Of a stretch of DNA of 64,000 bases, positions 27,413 to 36,422 are shown in pieces. The first letter of the stretch is position 1. The number at the start of each line of letters is the position of its first letter. The stretch comes from Pseudomonas sp. 2FG (GTDB lineage Bacteria; Pseudomonadota; Gammaproteobacteria; Pseudomonadales; Pseudomonadaceae), in assembly GCF_005502935.1 (NCBI RefSeq), contig NZ_SCMP01000002.1, positions 1-64,000 of the forward strand, written 5' to 3'. The translations under genes and the position numbers were made by a program. The notes under the pieces were generated by a model that saw only the letters and a program-made list of their open reading frames with translations, did no database searches and had not been told where the DNA came from.

Positions 27413-27448
27413 AAAAAACCCGCCGACCAGTAACACTAGTAGCGGGCC
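27413..27448 (-). terminator. Rho-independent terminator between pstS and pstC
   Basis: On the minus strand, GCCCGC pairs with GCGGG across a loop that contains ACTAGT, and a run of six T follows at 27418-27413. It lies after the pstS stop and directly before the pstC Pho box. It would limit read-through so that pstS is made in excess over pstCAB. Confidence 0.7.
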
Positions 27449-27533
27449 TGCGCAATGCGAGGCCAGGGGTCACCCAACCTCGCTTGAGATTCATGCCGAG
27501 GCAGCCGGTAAGCCGCCTCCGCACCTGGGCATA

Positions 27534-28499
27534 TTACAGACCCAGTTCTTTCAGCGTCTTCTCAACCACTTTGGCCGGCACCGGGATGTAGCCGTCTTTG
27601 ACCACGACTTGCTGACCGGCTTGCGACAGCACCAACTTCACGAACTCGGCTTCCAGCGGAGCCAGCGGCTTGTTCGGTGCCTTGTTGACGTAAACGAACA
27701 GGAAGCGCGACAACGGGTACTTGCCGTTCAGGGCGTTCTCTTCGGTGGCCTCATAGGCTTCGCCGCCTTTCTTCGACAGCGCGACGGCCTTGACGCTGGC
27801 GGTCTTGTAGCCGATGCCGGAGTAGCCGATGCCGTTCAACGACTGGCTGATCGACTGCACCACCGAGGCGGAACCCGGCTGCTCGTTGACGTTGCCCTTG
27901 AAGTCGCCTTTGCACAGGGCCTCTTCTTTGAAGTAGCCATAGGTGCCGGATACCGAGTTACGCCCGAACAGCTGAACCGGCTTCTTCGCCAGGTCGCCGG
28001 TCAGACCCAGGTCGCCCCAGGTCTTGACGTTGCCGCCGCCACACAGGCGGGTGGCGGAGAAGATGCCGTCCACCTGGGCCATGTCCAGGCTCTTGATCGG
28101 GTTGTCCTTGTGCACGAACACGGCCAGGGCGTCGACCGCAACCGGGACGGCAGTCGGCTTGTAGCCGTACTTCTCTTCGAACGCCTGCAACTCGACGTCC
28201 TTCATCTTGCGGCTCATCGGGCCCAGGTTGGCGGTGCCCTCGGTCAGCGCCGGCGGTGCGGTGGAGGAGCCAGCAGCCTGGATCTGGATGTTGACGTTCG
28301 GGTACAGACGCTTGTACTCCTCGGCCCACAGAGTCATCAGGTTAGCCAGGGTGTCGGAGCCGACGCTGGACAGGTTGCCGGAAACGCCGGTGGTCTTGGT
28401 GTAGGCCGGAATAGCCGGGTCAACAGCGGCAACCGCGCTTGCGGTGGCGACGCCAGCGGCGACAAAAGTCAGGGCCGCCATCAAACGCTTCAGTTTCAT
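27534..28499 (-). CDS. pstS: Periplasmic phosphate-binding protein PstS
   Basis: 321-residue phosphate receptor with a signal peptide (cleavage near AVAA, residue 25). Phosphate-contact segments are visible: [30 protein letters not shown] and [12 protein letters not shown]. It delivers phosphate to PstCA. It is the first gene of the pst group, with a Pho box about 60-90 bp upstream and its own terminator downstream. Confidence 0.97.
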   Translation of the reverse strand: MKLKRLMAALTFVAAGVATASAVAAVDPAIPAYTKTTGVSGNLSSVGSDTLANLMTLWAEEYKRLYPNVNIQIQAAGSSTAPPALTEGTANLGPMSRKMKDVELQAFEEKYGYKPTAVPVAVDALAVFVHKDNPIKSLDMAQVDGIFSATRLCGGGNVKTWGDLGLTGDLAKKPVQLFGRNSVSGTYGYFKEEALCKGDFKGNVNEQPGSASVVQSISQSLNGIGYSGIGYKTASVKAVALSKKGGEAYEATEENALNGKYPLSRFLFVYVNKAPNKPLAPLEAEFVKLVLSQAGQQVVVKDGYIPVPAKVVEKTLKELGL

Positions 28500-28557
28500 G
28501 CCTTACTCCTAGCAGGATAGGGGTGTGATGGATCGGGCCCAAGTATCTGTAGGCCGT

Positions 28558-28586
28558 ATGAACACTCTATGAACCGAATGTGACAA
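28558..28586 (-). promoter_or_regulatory. Pho box upstream of pstS
   Basis: On the minus strand the 7-mers TTGTCAC, GGTTCAT and TGTTCAT are separated by exactly 4 bp each. The 11-bp period and TGTCA/GTTCAT cores fit PhoB binding. A -10-like TACAGA follows about 10 bp downstream. Confidence 0.7.
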
Positions 28587-28604
28587 TTAGATTAAAGGCC
28601 GGCA

Positions 28605-28637
28605 TAAAAATAAGACCCGCAATTGGCGGGCCTTTGG
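28605..28637 (-). terminator. Terminator of the MFS transporter gene
   Basis: On the minus strand GCCCGCC, a short AATT loop and GCGGGT form a stem, followed by CTTATTTTT. It lies about 30 bp after the stop of the MFS gene and separates it from the pstS promoter. Confidence 0.75.
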
Positions 28638-28665
28638 TCGGTAAATTCTGGGTTTGACAGCCTGT

Positions 28666-29955
28666 TCAGCGCACCTTGCGCACGAGATACAGGCCAATCA
28701 ACAACCCCAGCCCGCACAGCGCGGCAACGTAATAGGCCGGGGCCAGGGGGTCGGCCTTGAGCAGCAGGGTCACCAGCACCGGCGTCAACCCACCGAAGAG
28801 GGCGTAAGCCAGGTTGTAGGAGAACGACAAGCCGGAAAAGCGCACCACCGCCGGGAAGGCGTTAACCATCACATAGGGCACCGCGCCGATCATGCCGACA
28901 CACAAACCGGTCAGCCCATAGAGCGGGAGCAGCCAGTCCGGATGCGCGCCGAGGCGGGTATAGAAGGTCCAGGAACTCGCCAGCAGCAACAGGCTGCCGA
29001 GCATAAAGACCCGCCCGGCGCCGAAACGGTCGGCCAGGGCGCCCGCCGCGACGCAACCCACGCCGAGGCAGACGATGGCCAGGCTATTGGCCTGCAGTGC
29101 GGTGGCGGCGTCGAAGCCGTACAGGGTCTGCAACAGGGTCGGGGTCATCAGGATCACCACTATGATCCCGGCCGACAGCACCCAGGTCAGCAGCATCGAC
29201 AACAGGATCGCGCCGCGGTGCTCGCGCACCACGGTCTTCAGCGGCACTTCCGCGGCCAGCGCCTTGCGCTGTTGCAACTCGGCGAACACCGGCGTCTCGT
29301 GCAGCCAGCGGCGCAGATAGACGGCGAACAGCCCGAACACGCCGCCGAGCAAGAATGGAATCCGCCAGCCATAGGCCAACACCTCCTCTGCGCTATAGAG
29401 GCTGTTGATCAGCGTCGCCACCAGCGAGCCCAGCAAGATACCGGCGGTCAGCCCCGAAGTCAGGGTGCCGCAGGCGTAGCCGACATGCCGCGCCGGCACG
29501 TGCTCGGCGACGAACACCCAGGCGCCGGGCACTTCACCGCCAATCGCCGCGCCCTGAATCACCCGCAGCAGCAACAGCATGAGCGGCGCCCAGATGCCGA
29601 TCTGCCCGTAGGTTGGCAGCAGGCCCATCAGCAGCGTCGGCACCGCCATCATAAAGATGCTCAAGGTGAACATCTTCTTGCGCCCCAGCAGATCGCCGAA
29701 ATGCGCCATCACAATGCCGCCGAGCGGGCGCGCCAGGTAACCGGCGGCAAAAATCCCGAAGGTCTGCAGCTGCCGCAGCCACTCAGGCATTTCGGCGGGG
29801 AAGAACAGTTTGCCGACGACGGCGGCGAAGAACACGAAGATGATGAAGTCGTAGAACTCCAGCGCGCCGCCCAAGGCGGACAACGACAGGGTCTTGTAGT
29901 CGCTGCGGGTCAGCGAAGATGGCGGCAGCACAGCGCTAGTGGACACAGATGACAT
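28666..29955 (-). CDS. MFS transporter, metabolite:H+ symporter type
   Basis: 429-residue inner-membrane transporter with 12 predicted helices. The opening ALGGALEFYDFIIFVFFA, the loop GRKKMFTLSI after helix 2-3, and the block GEVPGAWVFVAEHVP fit the metabolite:proton symporter (MHS) branch, which includes citrate, shikimate and proline/betaine carriers. The start is ATG at 29955 (MSSVSTS); the frame is open upstream without similarity. The substrate is not identifiable. It stands alone upstream of pstS on the same strand, with a terminator between. Confidence 0.88.
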   Translation of the reverse strand: MSSVSTSAVLPPSSLTRSDYKTLSLSALGGALEFYDFIIFVFFAAVVGKLFFPAEMPEWLRQLQTFGIFAAGYLARPLGGIVMAHFGDLLGRKKMFTLSIFMMAVPTLLMGLLPTYGQIGIWAPLMLLLLRVIQGAAIGGEVPGAWVFVAEHVPARHVGYACGTLTSGLTAGILLGSLVATLINSLYSAEEVLAYGWRIPFLLGGVFGLFAVYLRRWLHETPVFAELQQRKALAAEVPLKTVVREHRGAILLSMLLTWVLSAGIIVVILMTPTLLQTLYGFDAATALQANSLAIVCLGVGCVAAGALADRFGAGRVFMLGSLLLLASSWTFYTRLGAHPDWLLPLYGLTGLCVGMIGAVPYVMVNAFPAVVRFSGLSFSYNLAYALFGGLTPVLVTLLLKADPLAPAYYVAALCGLGLLIGLYLVRKVR

Positions 29956-30231
29956 GGCGGTAGGCTTCTCAAAGGCAGACAGCAGCCGGCGATGCGGCAG
30001 GCCCGCCCGGCAGGTGCGGAACGATAACAAATTGCCGCGAACCGACACAGCCTCTGACATCTGACCGGTCAATTCTAGAACCGGGCGGTCGTCGCCCGAC
30101 GCAACGCCCGATATACTGCCCGTTATTAGCCGCTCGCCAGGCCACAAGCTCAACCAGAGCGGCCGGGTTGCGAAGTCGCCCGACCACCACGCGCCACTAA
30201 ATAAGAGTTATGGGTCAGAGGCACCCTAGGC

Positions 30232-30633
30232 ATGATCGAACTCGAACAAGAAGACCCCACCCCCCAGGGCGACCTGGCCCTGCAAATCACCGCGTTACCG
30301 CGCGAAACCAACGGCTTCGGCGACATTTATGGCGGCTGGCTGGTCTCGCAGATGGATCTCGCCGGGACGGCCATGGCCAGCAAGGTCGCCGGGGGCCGGG
30401 TCTCCACCGTCGCCATCGACCGCATGGCCTTTCTGGTACCCGTGGCTGTAGGCGCGCAATTGTCCTTCTATAGCCAGACCCTGGAGATCGGCCGCAGCTC
30501 GATCCAGATGCTGGTCGAGGTGTGGAGCGACGATCCACTGTCCAGCGAATGGCGCAAGGTCACCGAAGCGGTGTTCGTCTTCGTCGCCATCGACGGCAGC
30601 GGCCGCACCCGCCCGGTGCCACCGCGCCGCTGA
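30232..30633 (+). CDS. yciA: Acyl-CoA thioesterase, YciA family
   Basis: 133-residue hotdog-fold thioesterase. The family segment TNGFGDIYGGWLVSQMD contains the catalytic Asp region, and the block VAIDRMAFLVPV follows. YciA-type enzymes hydrolyse a broad range of acyl-CoAs. The gene is monocistronic, with a hairpin terminator after it. The 276-bp gap upstream to the divergent MFS gene shows no further gene. Confidence 0.9.
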   Translation: MIELEQEDPTPQGDLALQITALPRETNGFGDIYGGWLVSQMDLAGTAMASKVAGGRVSTVAIDRMAFLVPVAVGAQLSFYSQTLEIGRSSIQMLVEVWSDDPLSSEWRKVTEAVFVFVAIDGSGRTRPVPPRR

Positions 30634-30666
30634 AACCCCGCCCGGCGCCGATCAGCGCGCAATAAG

Positions 30667-30694
30667 AAGCACCGGCCACAGCGTCGGTGTTTTT
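30667..30694 (+). terminator. Terminator after the yciA-like gene
   Basis: CACCG and CGGTG form a stem around a 10-bp loop, followed by TTTTT at 30690-30694. Confidence 0.65.
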
Positions 30695-30753
30695 GCTATT
30701 CCCCATCCACCGCGCGGCCTGCAGCTAGCCCGTCAGGCTTATTGGCCGGGCCG

Positions 30754-31950
30754 CTACTCACTGCGCAGAGCCGCCACCGGATGCAAGCGCGCTGCCCGGA
30801 GTGCCGGCGCCAGGCCGGCGAGAATGCCGATCGCCGCCGCCAGCAGCAGCGCCAGCAGCAGGAACTGCGGCTGCAGCGACAAGGGCAGGCTCGGCATGGC
30901 CAGGTGCAGCAGCCCGAGCAGCAGGCCCATCAACAACAAACCAAGCAGACCACCGGCCAGGGACAGCAGCGTCGCCTCGGCGAGAAACAACCCGAGTACC
31001 TGCCGCGGGCTGGCGCCGATCGCCCGCAACAGACCGATTTCCGCCGTGCGCTCGCCCACAGTGGTGGTCATGATGGTGAGAATGCCGACGGCGCCGACCA
31101 ACAGGGAAATCCCCCCCAAGGCACCGATGGCCAGGGTCAGAGTGCCGAGGACACGGTTGAAGCTGCGCAGCATGTCGTCCTGGGTGCTCAGGCTGAAGTC
31201 CTCCTCGCCGTGCCGTTCGCCGAGCACCTGGCGAAGCTGCCGGCTCAACGCCCGCGACGTGGTGCCGGCGCCGAACACCAGATGGATCTTGACCACCCCG
31301 GTTCGGTTGAACAGGCTTTCGGCCCAATCCACCGGGATATAGGCGATATCGTCGAGGTTGAAGCCGAGCAGCTGGCCCTTCTCCTCCATCACGCCGATCA
31401 CCCGGAAACGTACTCCACCGACGCGGATCAGCTCTCCCAGCGGGTTGCGTGAACCGAACAGCTCCACGCGCAGCTTGTGGCCGAGCACCACATAGGGCGG
31501 CGAACGACCGTCACGGGCCGCGGGCAGGAACTCGCCCAGGCTCAGCTGCATGCGCCAGGCCTGCGGCAGCTGATGACCGCCACCGAGAATGTCGCTGCGC
31601 CGGCTCAGTTGACCGAACTGGACATCGCCGCTGCCCTGAATGATCGGCACCGCCGCCTCGACATGCGGCAGGCGCCGCAGTGCGTCGGCATCACCGATGG
31701 TCAGCGGCCGCACGCTGCCGAGCAGGCCACCGAGGCCGCTGGTCTGCGTCTTGCCCGGGCGCACGGTGATGATCCGCGTACCGAACTGCGAGAAATTCTC
31801 CAGCACATAGCCGCGCACCCCTTCGCCGATGGCCGTGAGCAGCGCCACGGCAGCAATCCCGATCGCCACCCCAAGCAAGGTCAGCAGGCTGCGCAAAGGC
31901 CGGCTGGTCAGCGCCGTGCCGGTCAGCCGCAAACCATCTTGCCAACGCAT
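30754..31950 (-). CDS. ABC exporter permease, MacB/FtsX type (second permease)
   Basis: 398-residue membrane protein with the MacB-type plan: one N-terminal helix (about 20-42), a periplasmic MacB-PCD domain (about 43-240), and three C-terminal FtsX-type helices (about 270-390) with the conserved RTAEIGLLRAIGASPRQV loop. It is the last gene of a four-gene exporter operon. The start is ATG at 31950, which overlaps the previous gene's TGA by one base. With the neighbouring permease it should form a heterodimeric channel. Confidence 0.9.
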   Translation of the reverse strand: MRWQDGLRLTGTALTSRPLRSLLTLLGVAIGIAAVALLTAIGEGVRGYVLENFSQFGTRIITVRPGKTQTSGLGGLLGSVRPLTIGDADALRRLPHVEAAVPIIQGSGDVQFGQLSRRSDILGGGHQLPQAWRMQLSLGEFLPAARDGRSPPYVVLGHKLRVELFGSRNPLGELIRVGGVRFRVIGVMEEKGQLLGFNLDDIAYIPVDWAESLFNRTGVVKIHLVFGAGTTSRALSRQLRQVLGERHGEEDFSLSTQDDMLRSFNRVLGTLTLAIGALGGISLLVGAVGILTIMTTTVGERTAEIGLLRAIGASPRQVLGLFLAEATLLSLAGGLLGLLLMGLLLGLLHLAMPSLPLSLQPQFLLLALLLAAAIGILAGLAPALRAARLHPVAALRSE

Positions 31951-33161
31951 CAGTGCGCTCCCGGCGGGCGTAGCGCCGCCACCGGCTCCAGCGCCGCGGC
32001 CCGCGCGGCCGGCAGCCAGGCGAACAGCAGTGCCGTGCCGAGCGCCAGCAACAGCGCGCTCGCCCGCGCCCACCAGGGTGCATACAGCGGCAGCTCGAAT
32101 GCCAGGCGCCCGAGCCAGAGCACCGTTTCGGCCAGCAGCAGCCCCGCCAGCGCCCCCGTCAGGGCGAGCAGCGCCGCCTCGCCGAGAAACAGCAGGCGCA
32201 GCTGCGCCGCCGTGACGCCGATGGCCTTGAGCAGGCCGATCTCGGCGCTGCGCTGGCTCACCGCGATCCAGGTCACGTTCATGATCAGGATGCCCGCCAC
32301 CAGCAGGCTGATCGCGGCAATCCCGGCCACCGCCAGGGTCAGCACCGCGAGGATCTCGTCGAAGGCGGCGAGCAGGCTGTCCTGGCTGATCAGGGTGATG
32401 TCCTCCTTACCCTCGTGGCGCTCCTTGAGCGCGGCGAGTATCAGCCGCTTGCTGCGGTCCAGAAAGCTCGGCCCATGGACCTCGACGAACACCCGCAACA
32501 ACCCCTCGCGGTTGAACAAGGCCTGGGCGCTGGCCACCGGGATGATCAGCATTTCGGCGAAATCCATTCCCAGGGATTCACCCCGCTCACCGAGGATACC
32601 GACCACCCGGAAGCGCCGGTCGCCGGCACGCAACCATTCACCCAGGGCCGGTCGCGCACCGAATAGCTCGCGCCTGAGTTTGCCGCCGATCACGCAGACG
32701 GCCTCGGCCTGCTCCGGGTCCAGCACCGGCAGGGGCTGGCCCTGGACGACCCACAGTTGGCGAATGGCGAAGAACTCCCGGCTGGTGCCCAGGGTCAGCA
32801 CCTCACGGTTGCGGTTGCCGACGACCACCTCCATCTGCCCGGCCTGCAGCGGCGCGACCCGGCGGATGCCCGGCAGCCGGGCGATGGCCTGAACGTCCTG
32901 CAGGGTCAACTCGTGCGGTGTCAGGCCGGTGAGCGGCGGCATGCGCCCAGTGGTTTCCTTGCGGCCCGGGAACACGATCAGGATGTCGCGCCCGAGCAGC
33001 GAGAACTCGTTGAGGACGAAGGCCCGCGCCCCCGCGCCAAGACCGGTAAGCAGATTGACCGCCACCACCCCGATAGCGATGGCCAGGAGCAGCATCAGGC
33101 TGCGCGAGCGGTGCCCACGCAAGGCGCCGAGCCAGAAGCCCAGGGTATCGGCGGCGCGCAT
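31950..33161 (-). CDS. ABC exporter permease, MacB/FtsX type (first permease)
   Basis: 403-residue permease of the same plan as its neighbour: an N-terminal helix, a periplasmic domain, and three C-terminal helices with the loop QRSAEIGLLKAIGVTAAQL. The start overlaps the ATPase gene stop and its own stop overlaps the next start, so the operon is translationally coupled. The presence of two different permeases resembles LolC/LolE-like heterodimers, but the HlyD partner points to a MacA/MacB-type function. Confidence 0.9.
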   Translation of the reverse strand: MRAADTLGFWLGALRGHRSRSLMLLLAIAIGVVAVNLLTGLGAGARAFVLNEFSLLGRDILIVFPGRKETTGRMPPLTGLTPHELTLQDVQAIARLPGIRRVAPLQAGQMEVVVGNRNREVLTLGTSREFFAIRQLWVVQGQPLPVLDPEQAEAVCVIGGKLRRELFGARPALGEWLRAGDRRFRVVGILGERGESLGMDFAEMLIIPVASAQALFNREGLLRVFVEVHGPSFLDRSKRLILAALKERHEGKEDITLISQDSLLAAFDEILAVLTLAVAGIAAISLLVAGILIMNVTWIAVSQRSAEIGLLKAIGVTAAQLRLLFLGEAALLALTGALAGLLLAETVLWLGRLAFELPLYAPWWARASALLLALGTALLFAWLPAARAAALEPVAALRPPGAH

Positions 33162-33847
33162 CAGGCCGGCGCCCGCGGCGGCGAAGCACTGACGATCTGC
33201 CCATCGCGCATGTGCAACTGGCGCTGCGCACGGGCGCCCAGGCTGTCGTCGTGAGTCACCACGATCAGGGTCAGCCCTTCGGCATTGAGCTCTTCGAGCA
33301 GGCTGAAGACCTCGGCGCCGGCATGGCTGTCGAGATTGCCGGTAGGCTCGTCGGCCAGCAGCAGCGCCGGTCGCATGACCATCGCCCGGGCGATGGCGAC
33401 TCGCTGGCGCTGGCCCCCGGACAGTTCGGCCGGGCGGTGGGCAATGCGCTCGCCCAGCCCCAGGCGCGCCACCAATTCGCCGCTGCGCTTGCGCCGCTGC
33501 GCCGCGTCGATGCCGGCGAGCACCATCGGCAGCTCGATGTTTTCCAGCACCGTCAGCCGCGCGATCAAATGGTAGGACTGGAACACGAAGCCGATCAGTC
33601 GGCTGCGCAACTGGGCGCGCCGCGCCTCGCTCAGCGTCGCCGTGGCCTCGTCCTGCAGCCAGTACTCGCCGGCACTCGGCGCATCGAGCAAACCGAGGAT
33701 ATTCAGCAGGGTCGACTTGCCCGAACCCGACGGCCCCATCACCGCCATATAGTCACCGGCGGCGACGTCCAGATCCAAGCCATCCAGCCCCATCACCTGC
33801 TGCTCGCCCAATTGGAAACTGCGACTGCCGCCGCGCAGGCGGATCAT
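33161..33847 (-). CDS. ABC exporter ATPase, MacB/LolD type
   Basis: 228-residue ATPase with Walker A GPSGSGKST, signature LSGGQRQRV and Walker B LLLADEPTGNLD, the last being typical of the LolD/MacB/FtsE branch. It starts inside the stop of the HlyD-family gene (ATGA) and couples to the first permease gene downstream. It powers export or extraction of a hydrophobic or peptide substrate from the inner membrane or periplasm. Confidence 0.92.
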   Translation of the reverse strand: MIRLRGGSRSFQLGEQQVMGLDGLDLDVAAGDYMAVMGPSGSGKSTLLNILGLLDAPSAGEYWLQDEATATLSEARRAQLRSRLIGFVFQSYHLIARLTVLENIELPMVLAGIDAAQRRKRSGELVARLGLGERIAHRPAELSGGQRQRVAIARAMVMRPALLLADEPTGNLDSHAGAEVFSLLEELNAEGLTLIVVTHDDSLGARAQRQLHMRDGQIVSASPPRAPA

Positions 33848-34995
33848 TGCTCGGGCTCCGCAGCATCCTCCGGGATCACTGCCACGGCATCCTTGAGCCC
33901 TTCCTGATCGAGGCTGGCAACGATCCGCGCGCCCTCGTCCAGCCCTGCGAGCACCTCGCTCCAGCGCCAGTTGCTCAGCCCGGTTTGCACTGCCACCTCG
34001 CGCAGCACCCGTGCGCTCGGGTCATAGCGCAGCACGCGCTGCCCCTCCAGCAGCGTCTCGGTGGGAATGCGCAGAGCATCTGCGCGCTGCTCCAGGAGGA
34101 TCTCGACATCGGCGCTATAACCGGTGAGCAGGGCCAGGTCGGCCGGCGGCTGGTCGAAGCGCACCTCGACATCGACGGTGCGCGCCTGCTTCTCCAGGTC
34201 CCGCACATAGGGCGCGATGCGGCTGACACGACCGGCGAAATACTGGCCACGGAAGGCATCCAGGCTGATCCGTACGGCGGTTCCGGGGCGGACCCGCGCA
34301 GCGTCCACCTCATCGATCGGCGCCTCTACATACAGGCAGCTGTCATCGATCAGATCGACCGCCGGCGGCGTGGGAATACCCGGCGGCGAAGGGGTGACGA
34401 ACTCGCCGAGTTCGCCGTTGATCTCTGCGACTATGCCGGCGAAGGGCGCCCGCAGGGTCGCCTGATCCAGCAGCGAGCGTTGCAACTGCAAGCTGGCGTC
34501 GGCCTCGCGGATCAGCACAGCGCTGGCGCTGCAGATCAACTTTGCCAAGTGAGCCCTGGTTTCGGCCTGATCGAGGCGATCGGCGGCAACCAGCTTGCGG
34601 TCAGCCAGGTGGCGCAGGCGATCGAGGTCGCGCTGGTCCAGACGCGCCTGCTGGCAGCGCTGTTCGCGGGCGTTGCCTTGGGCCTCCAGCCGCGCCTCGG
34701 CCTCCTGCAGCCGGGCCTGCTGTTCGTCCTGGCGCAAGCGCATCAGCACCTGACCGGGCTGGACCCGCTGGCCCTCGCCGATCAGCAACTCGGCAACCTG
34801 GCCGCCGACATTGAAGGACAGGTGCGAGCGTCGACAGGACTTCAGCGTACCCGCGCGGGTATTGGCCACCAGCGTTTCCACCGGCCCACGCTCTACCTCC
34901 AACAGCCTGACCGGCAAGGGTTGGGGACGAGTCAACCAGCCGCCCAACACCACCAGACAGGCCAGTATCGACGAGCCAATCAGTAATTTGCGCAT
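33844..34995 (-). CDS. HlyD/MacA-like periplasmic adaptor protein
   Basis: 383-residue membrane-fusion protein with an N-terminal anchor helix (about 4-20), a biotinyl-lipoyl-like hairpin split by a coiled-coil region (about 70-165, rich in Q/E/R/A/L), and a beta-barrel domain (about 200-300). It should join the ABC permeases to an outer-membrane channel, which is not encoded nearby. The start is ATG at 34995 because AGGAGG lies 8 bp before it; a GTG three codons upstream is in frame. It opens the four-gene operon. Confidence 0.9.
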   Translation of the reverse strand: MRKLLIGSSILACLVVLGGWLTRPQPLPVRLLEVERGPVETLVANTRAGTLKSCRRSHLSFNVGGQVAELLIGEGQRVQPGQVLMRLRQDEQQARLQEAEARLEAQGNAREQRCQQARLDQRDLDRLRHLADRKLVAADRLDQAETRAHLAKLICSASAVLIREADASLQLQRSLLDQATLRAPFAGIVAEINGELGEFVTPSPPGIPTPPAVDLIDDSCLYVEAPIDEVDAARVRPGTAVRISLDAFRGQYFAGRVSRIAPYVRDLEKQARTVDVEVRFDQPPADLALLTGYSADVEILLEQRADALRIPTETLLEGQRVLRYDPSARVLREVAVQTGLSNWRWSEVLAGLDEGARIVASLDQEGLKDAVAVIPEDAAEPEQ

Positions 34996-35246
34996 GGACT
35001 GCACCTCCTCCCCACACGGCTTGAGCCTAGGTCAGCGGGGCAAAAGCTCAACGCAAAACGCCATTTATCTGACTATTTTCGGACGAGCGTCAGATTAATG
35101 ACGAATGAGATTTATTTTCTCTCGCAACTGCTATCGCTCAGCGTTGCCAACTCAACAAAATTCCTTGTCGCGGCGGCGCTACGGCGTCGGAATATCTCCG
35201 GAAACTGTGTCACGCTTTCCCCATAGCCATCCTGCGGAGCCCTGCC

Positions 35247-36167
35247 ATGAACAGTGAAACAACCACCCCACAAGTCGAGCGCGTGGAGCTGGACGAGCTG
35301 GTCTGCTGGCGGGTCCGCACCGCGCAGGCGGAGCTACTGGTGGCGCAGCAAGGCGCGCAGGTGCTGAGTTACCAACGGCATGGCGAGCCGCCACTGATCT
35401 GGCTCAGCGAACAAGCGGCCTACAAGAAGGGCCAATCGGTGCGCGGCGGAGTGCCGGTGTGCTGGCCCTGGTTTGGCGACCTGGCGCGCAACCCGCACAG
35501 CGTCCAGGCGATGCACCAAGGCGGCAGAATCGGCGTGCCGGCCCACGGTCCAGTGCGCGGGCTGGACTGGGAGTTGCTCGGCATCGACACCGAAGATTCC
35601 GCCGTGCGCCTGGACTTCACCTTTAGCCCTGCGCATCACAGCCTGCCGGGCTGGCCGCATGCGGTCGAACTGCAACTGAGCATCCGCCTCGACGACCGCC
35701 TGAGCCTAAGCCTGACCAGCCACAACCTGGGCGACACCCCGGTCGCCCTGTGCCAGGCGCTGCACACCTACTTCGCCGTCAGCGACATCCGCCAAGCCAG
35801 CGTCGAAGGCTTAGCCGGCAGCCACTACATCGAAACACTCGAAAGCTGGCTGCCCTGCCAGCAGAGCGGCGCCCTGCAGTTTCGCGGCGAGACGGATCGC
35901 ATCTACCTGAATACCCCGACCCAACTCAGCATCCTCGACCCTGGCTGGCAGCGACGGATTCAACTGCACACCAGCGGCTCGCGCTCGGCCGTGCTGTGGA
36001 ACCCATGGAGCGACAAAGCCCAGCGCCTCAGCCAATTCGCCGCTGACGCCTGGCAAGGCATGCTCTGCATCGAGACCGCGAATGTGCTGGACGATGTCCT
36101 GCTACTCGCCCCCGGCGAACAACAGAGCATGGCGGTGACGTTGTGGGCGGAGCCGTTGAGCCACTGA
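35247..36167 (+). CDS. yeaD: D-hexose-6-phosphate mutarotase, YeaD family
   Basis: 306-residue aldose-1-epimerase-fold enzyme that interconverts anomers of hexose 6-phosphates. Family blocks are visible: RGGVPVCWPWFGD (near residue 72), HGPVRGLDW, ALHTYFAVSDI and the late NPWSDKA. GGAG precedes the ATG. It ends 11 bp from the truncated integron integrase remnant, so it marks one border of the integron. Upstream, the 35005-35246 region contains the divergent promoters of this gene and the exporter operon and no further gene. Confidence 0.9.
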   Translation: MNSETTTPQVERVELDELVCWRVRTAQAELLVAQQGAQVLSYQRHGEPPLIWLSEQAAYKKGQSVRGGVPVCWPWFGDLARNPHSVQAMHQGGRIGVPAHGPVRGLDWELLGIDTEDSAVRLDFTFSPAHHSLPGWPHAVELQLSIRLDDRLSLSLTSHNLGDTPVALCQALHTYFAVSDIRQASVEGLAGSHYIETLESWLPCQQSGALQFRGETDRIYLNTPTQLSILDPGWQRRIQLHTSGSRSAVLWNPWSDKAQRLSQFAADAWQGMLCIETANVLDDVLLLAPGEQQSMAVTLWAEPLSH

Positions 36168-36177
36168 TAATTACGGC

Positions 36178-36279
36178 CTTTACCCACTGCGCATAGACAT
36201 ACTCGATACGAATGGAATAGTTTCTGGGTCGAGTCTGCTGGCGCAATTGATCCAGCAATCTGGGCTTGCCGTCATCCAT
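36178..36279 (-). pseudogene. intI: Integron integrase intI, N-terminal remnant
   Basis: From an ATG at 36279 (minus strand), about 34 codons read like the start of an integron integrase: MDDGKPRLLDQLRQQ followed by RNYSIRIEYVYAQWVK, which matches the N-terminal core-binding domain of IntI proteins (L-D-Q-L-R..., Y-S-I-R-T-E...Y-V...W-V). The similarity stops at the lysine near 36178, only 11 bp from the yeaD stop, and the catalytic domain with the Arg, His and Tyr residues is gone. The position next to attI-like DNA and cassettes, with the gene pointing away from the array, is the normal integron arrangement. The deletion makes the array unable to move itself. Confidence 0.75.
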
Positions 36280-36365
36280 GTCGCGTTTCTCCCTGAGTGA
36301 TGTCGCGCTTGCCGCGACCACCGCTAAGCTAGACAAGGACTTACAGGACGACAAGGAACGTTATA

Positions 36366-36405
36366 CGACATGCCGTCGCGACAAAAAACGCGACATGGCA
36401 TGTCG
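36366..36405. repeat. Long hairpin in the intI-attI region
   Basis: CGACATGCC plus GTCGCG at 36366-36380 pair with CGCGAC at 36389-36394 and GGCATGTCG at 36397-36405, leaving an A-rich loop and a 2-nt bulge. It lies between the intI start and the first recombination-like site GTTAGCC at 36416, in the place where the attI site and intI promoter are expected. Confidence 0.6.
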
Positions 36406-36415
36406 CCTAATAGTA

Positions 36416-36422
36416 GTTAGCC
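36416..36422 (+). other. Possible attI core site
   Basis: GTTAGCC is close to the integron core-site consensus GTTRRRY (one mismatch) and lies between the intI remnant and the cassettes, where attI is expected. No further support is available from sequence. Confidence 0.35.

Noticed and set aside
36279..36354. N-terminal extension of the intI remnant
   Set aside because: The frame is open to 36354, but similarity to integron integrases begins at the ATG at 36279; the extension falls in the expected intI-attI spacer.
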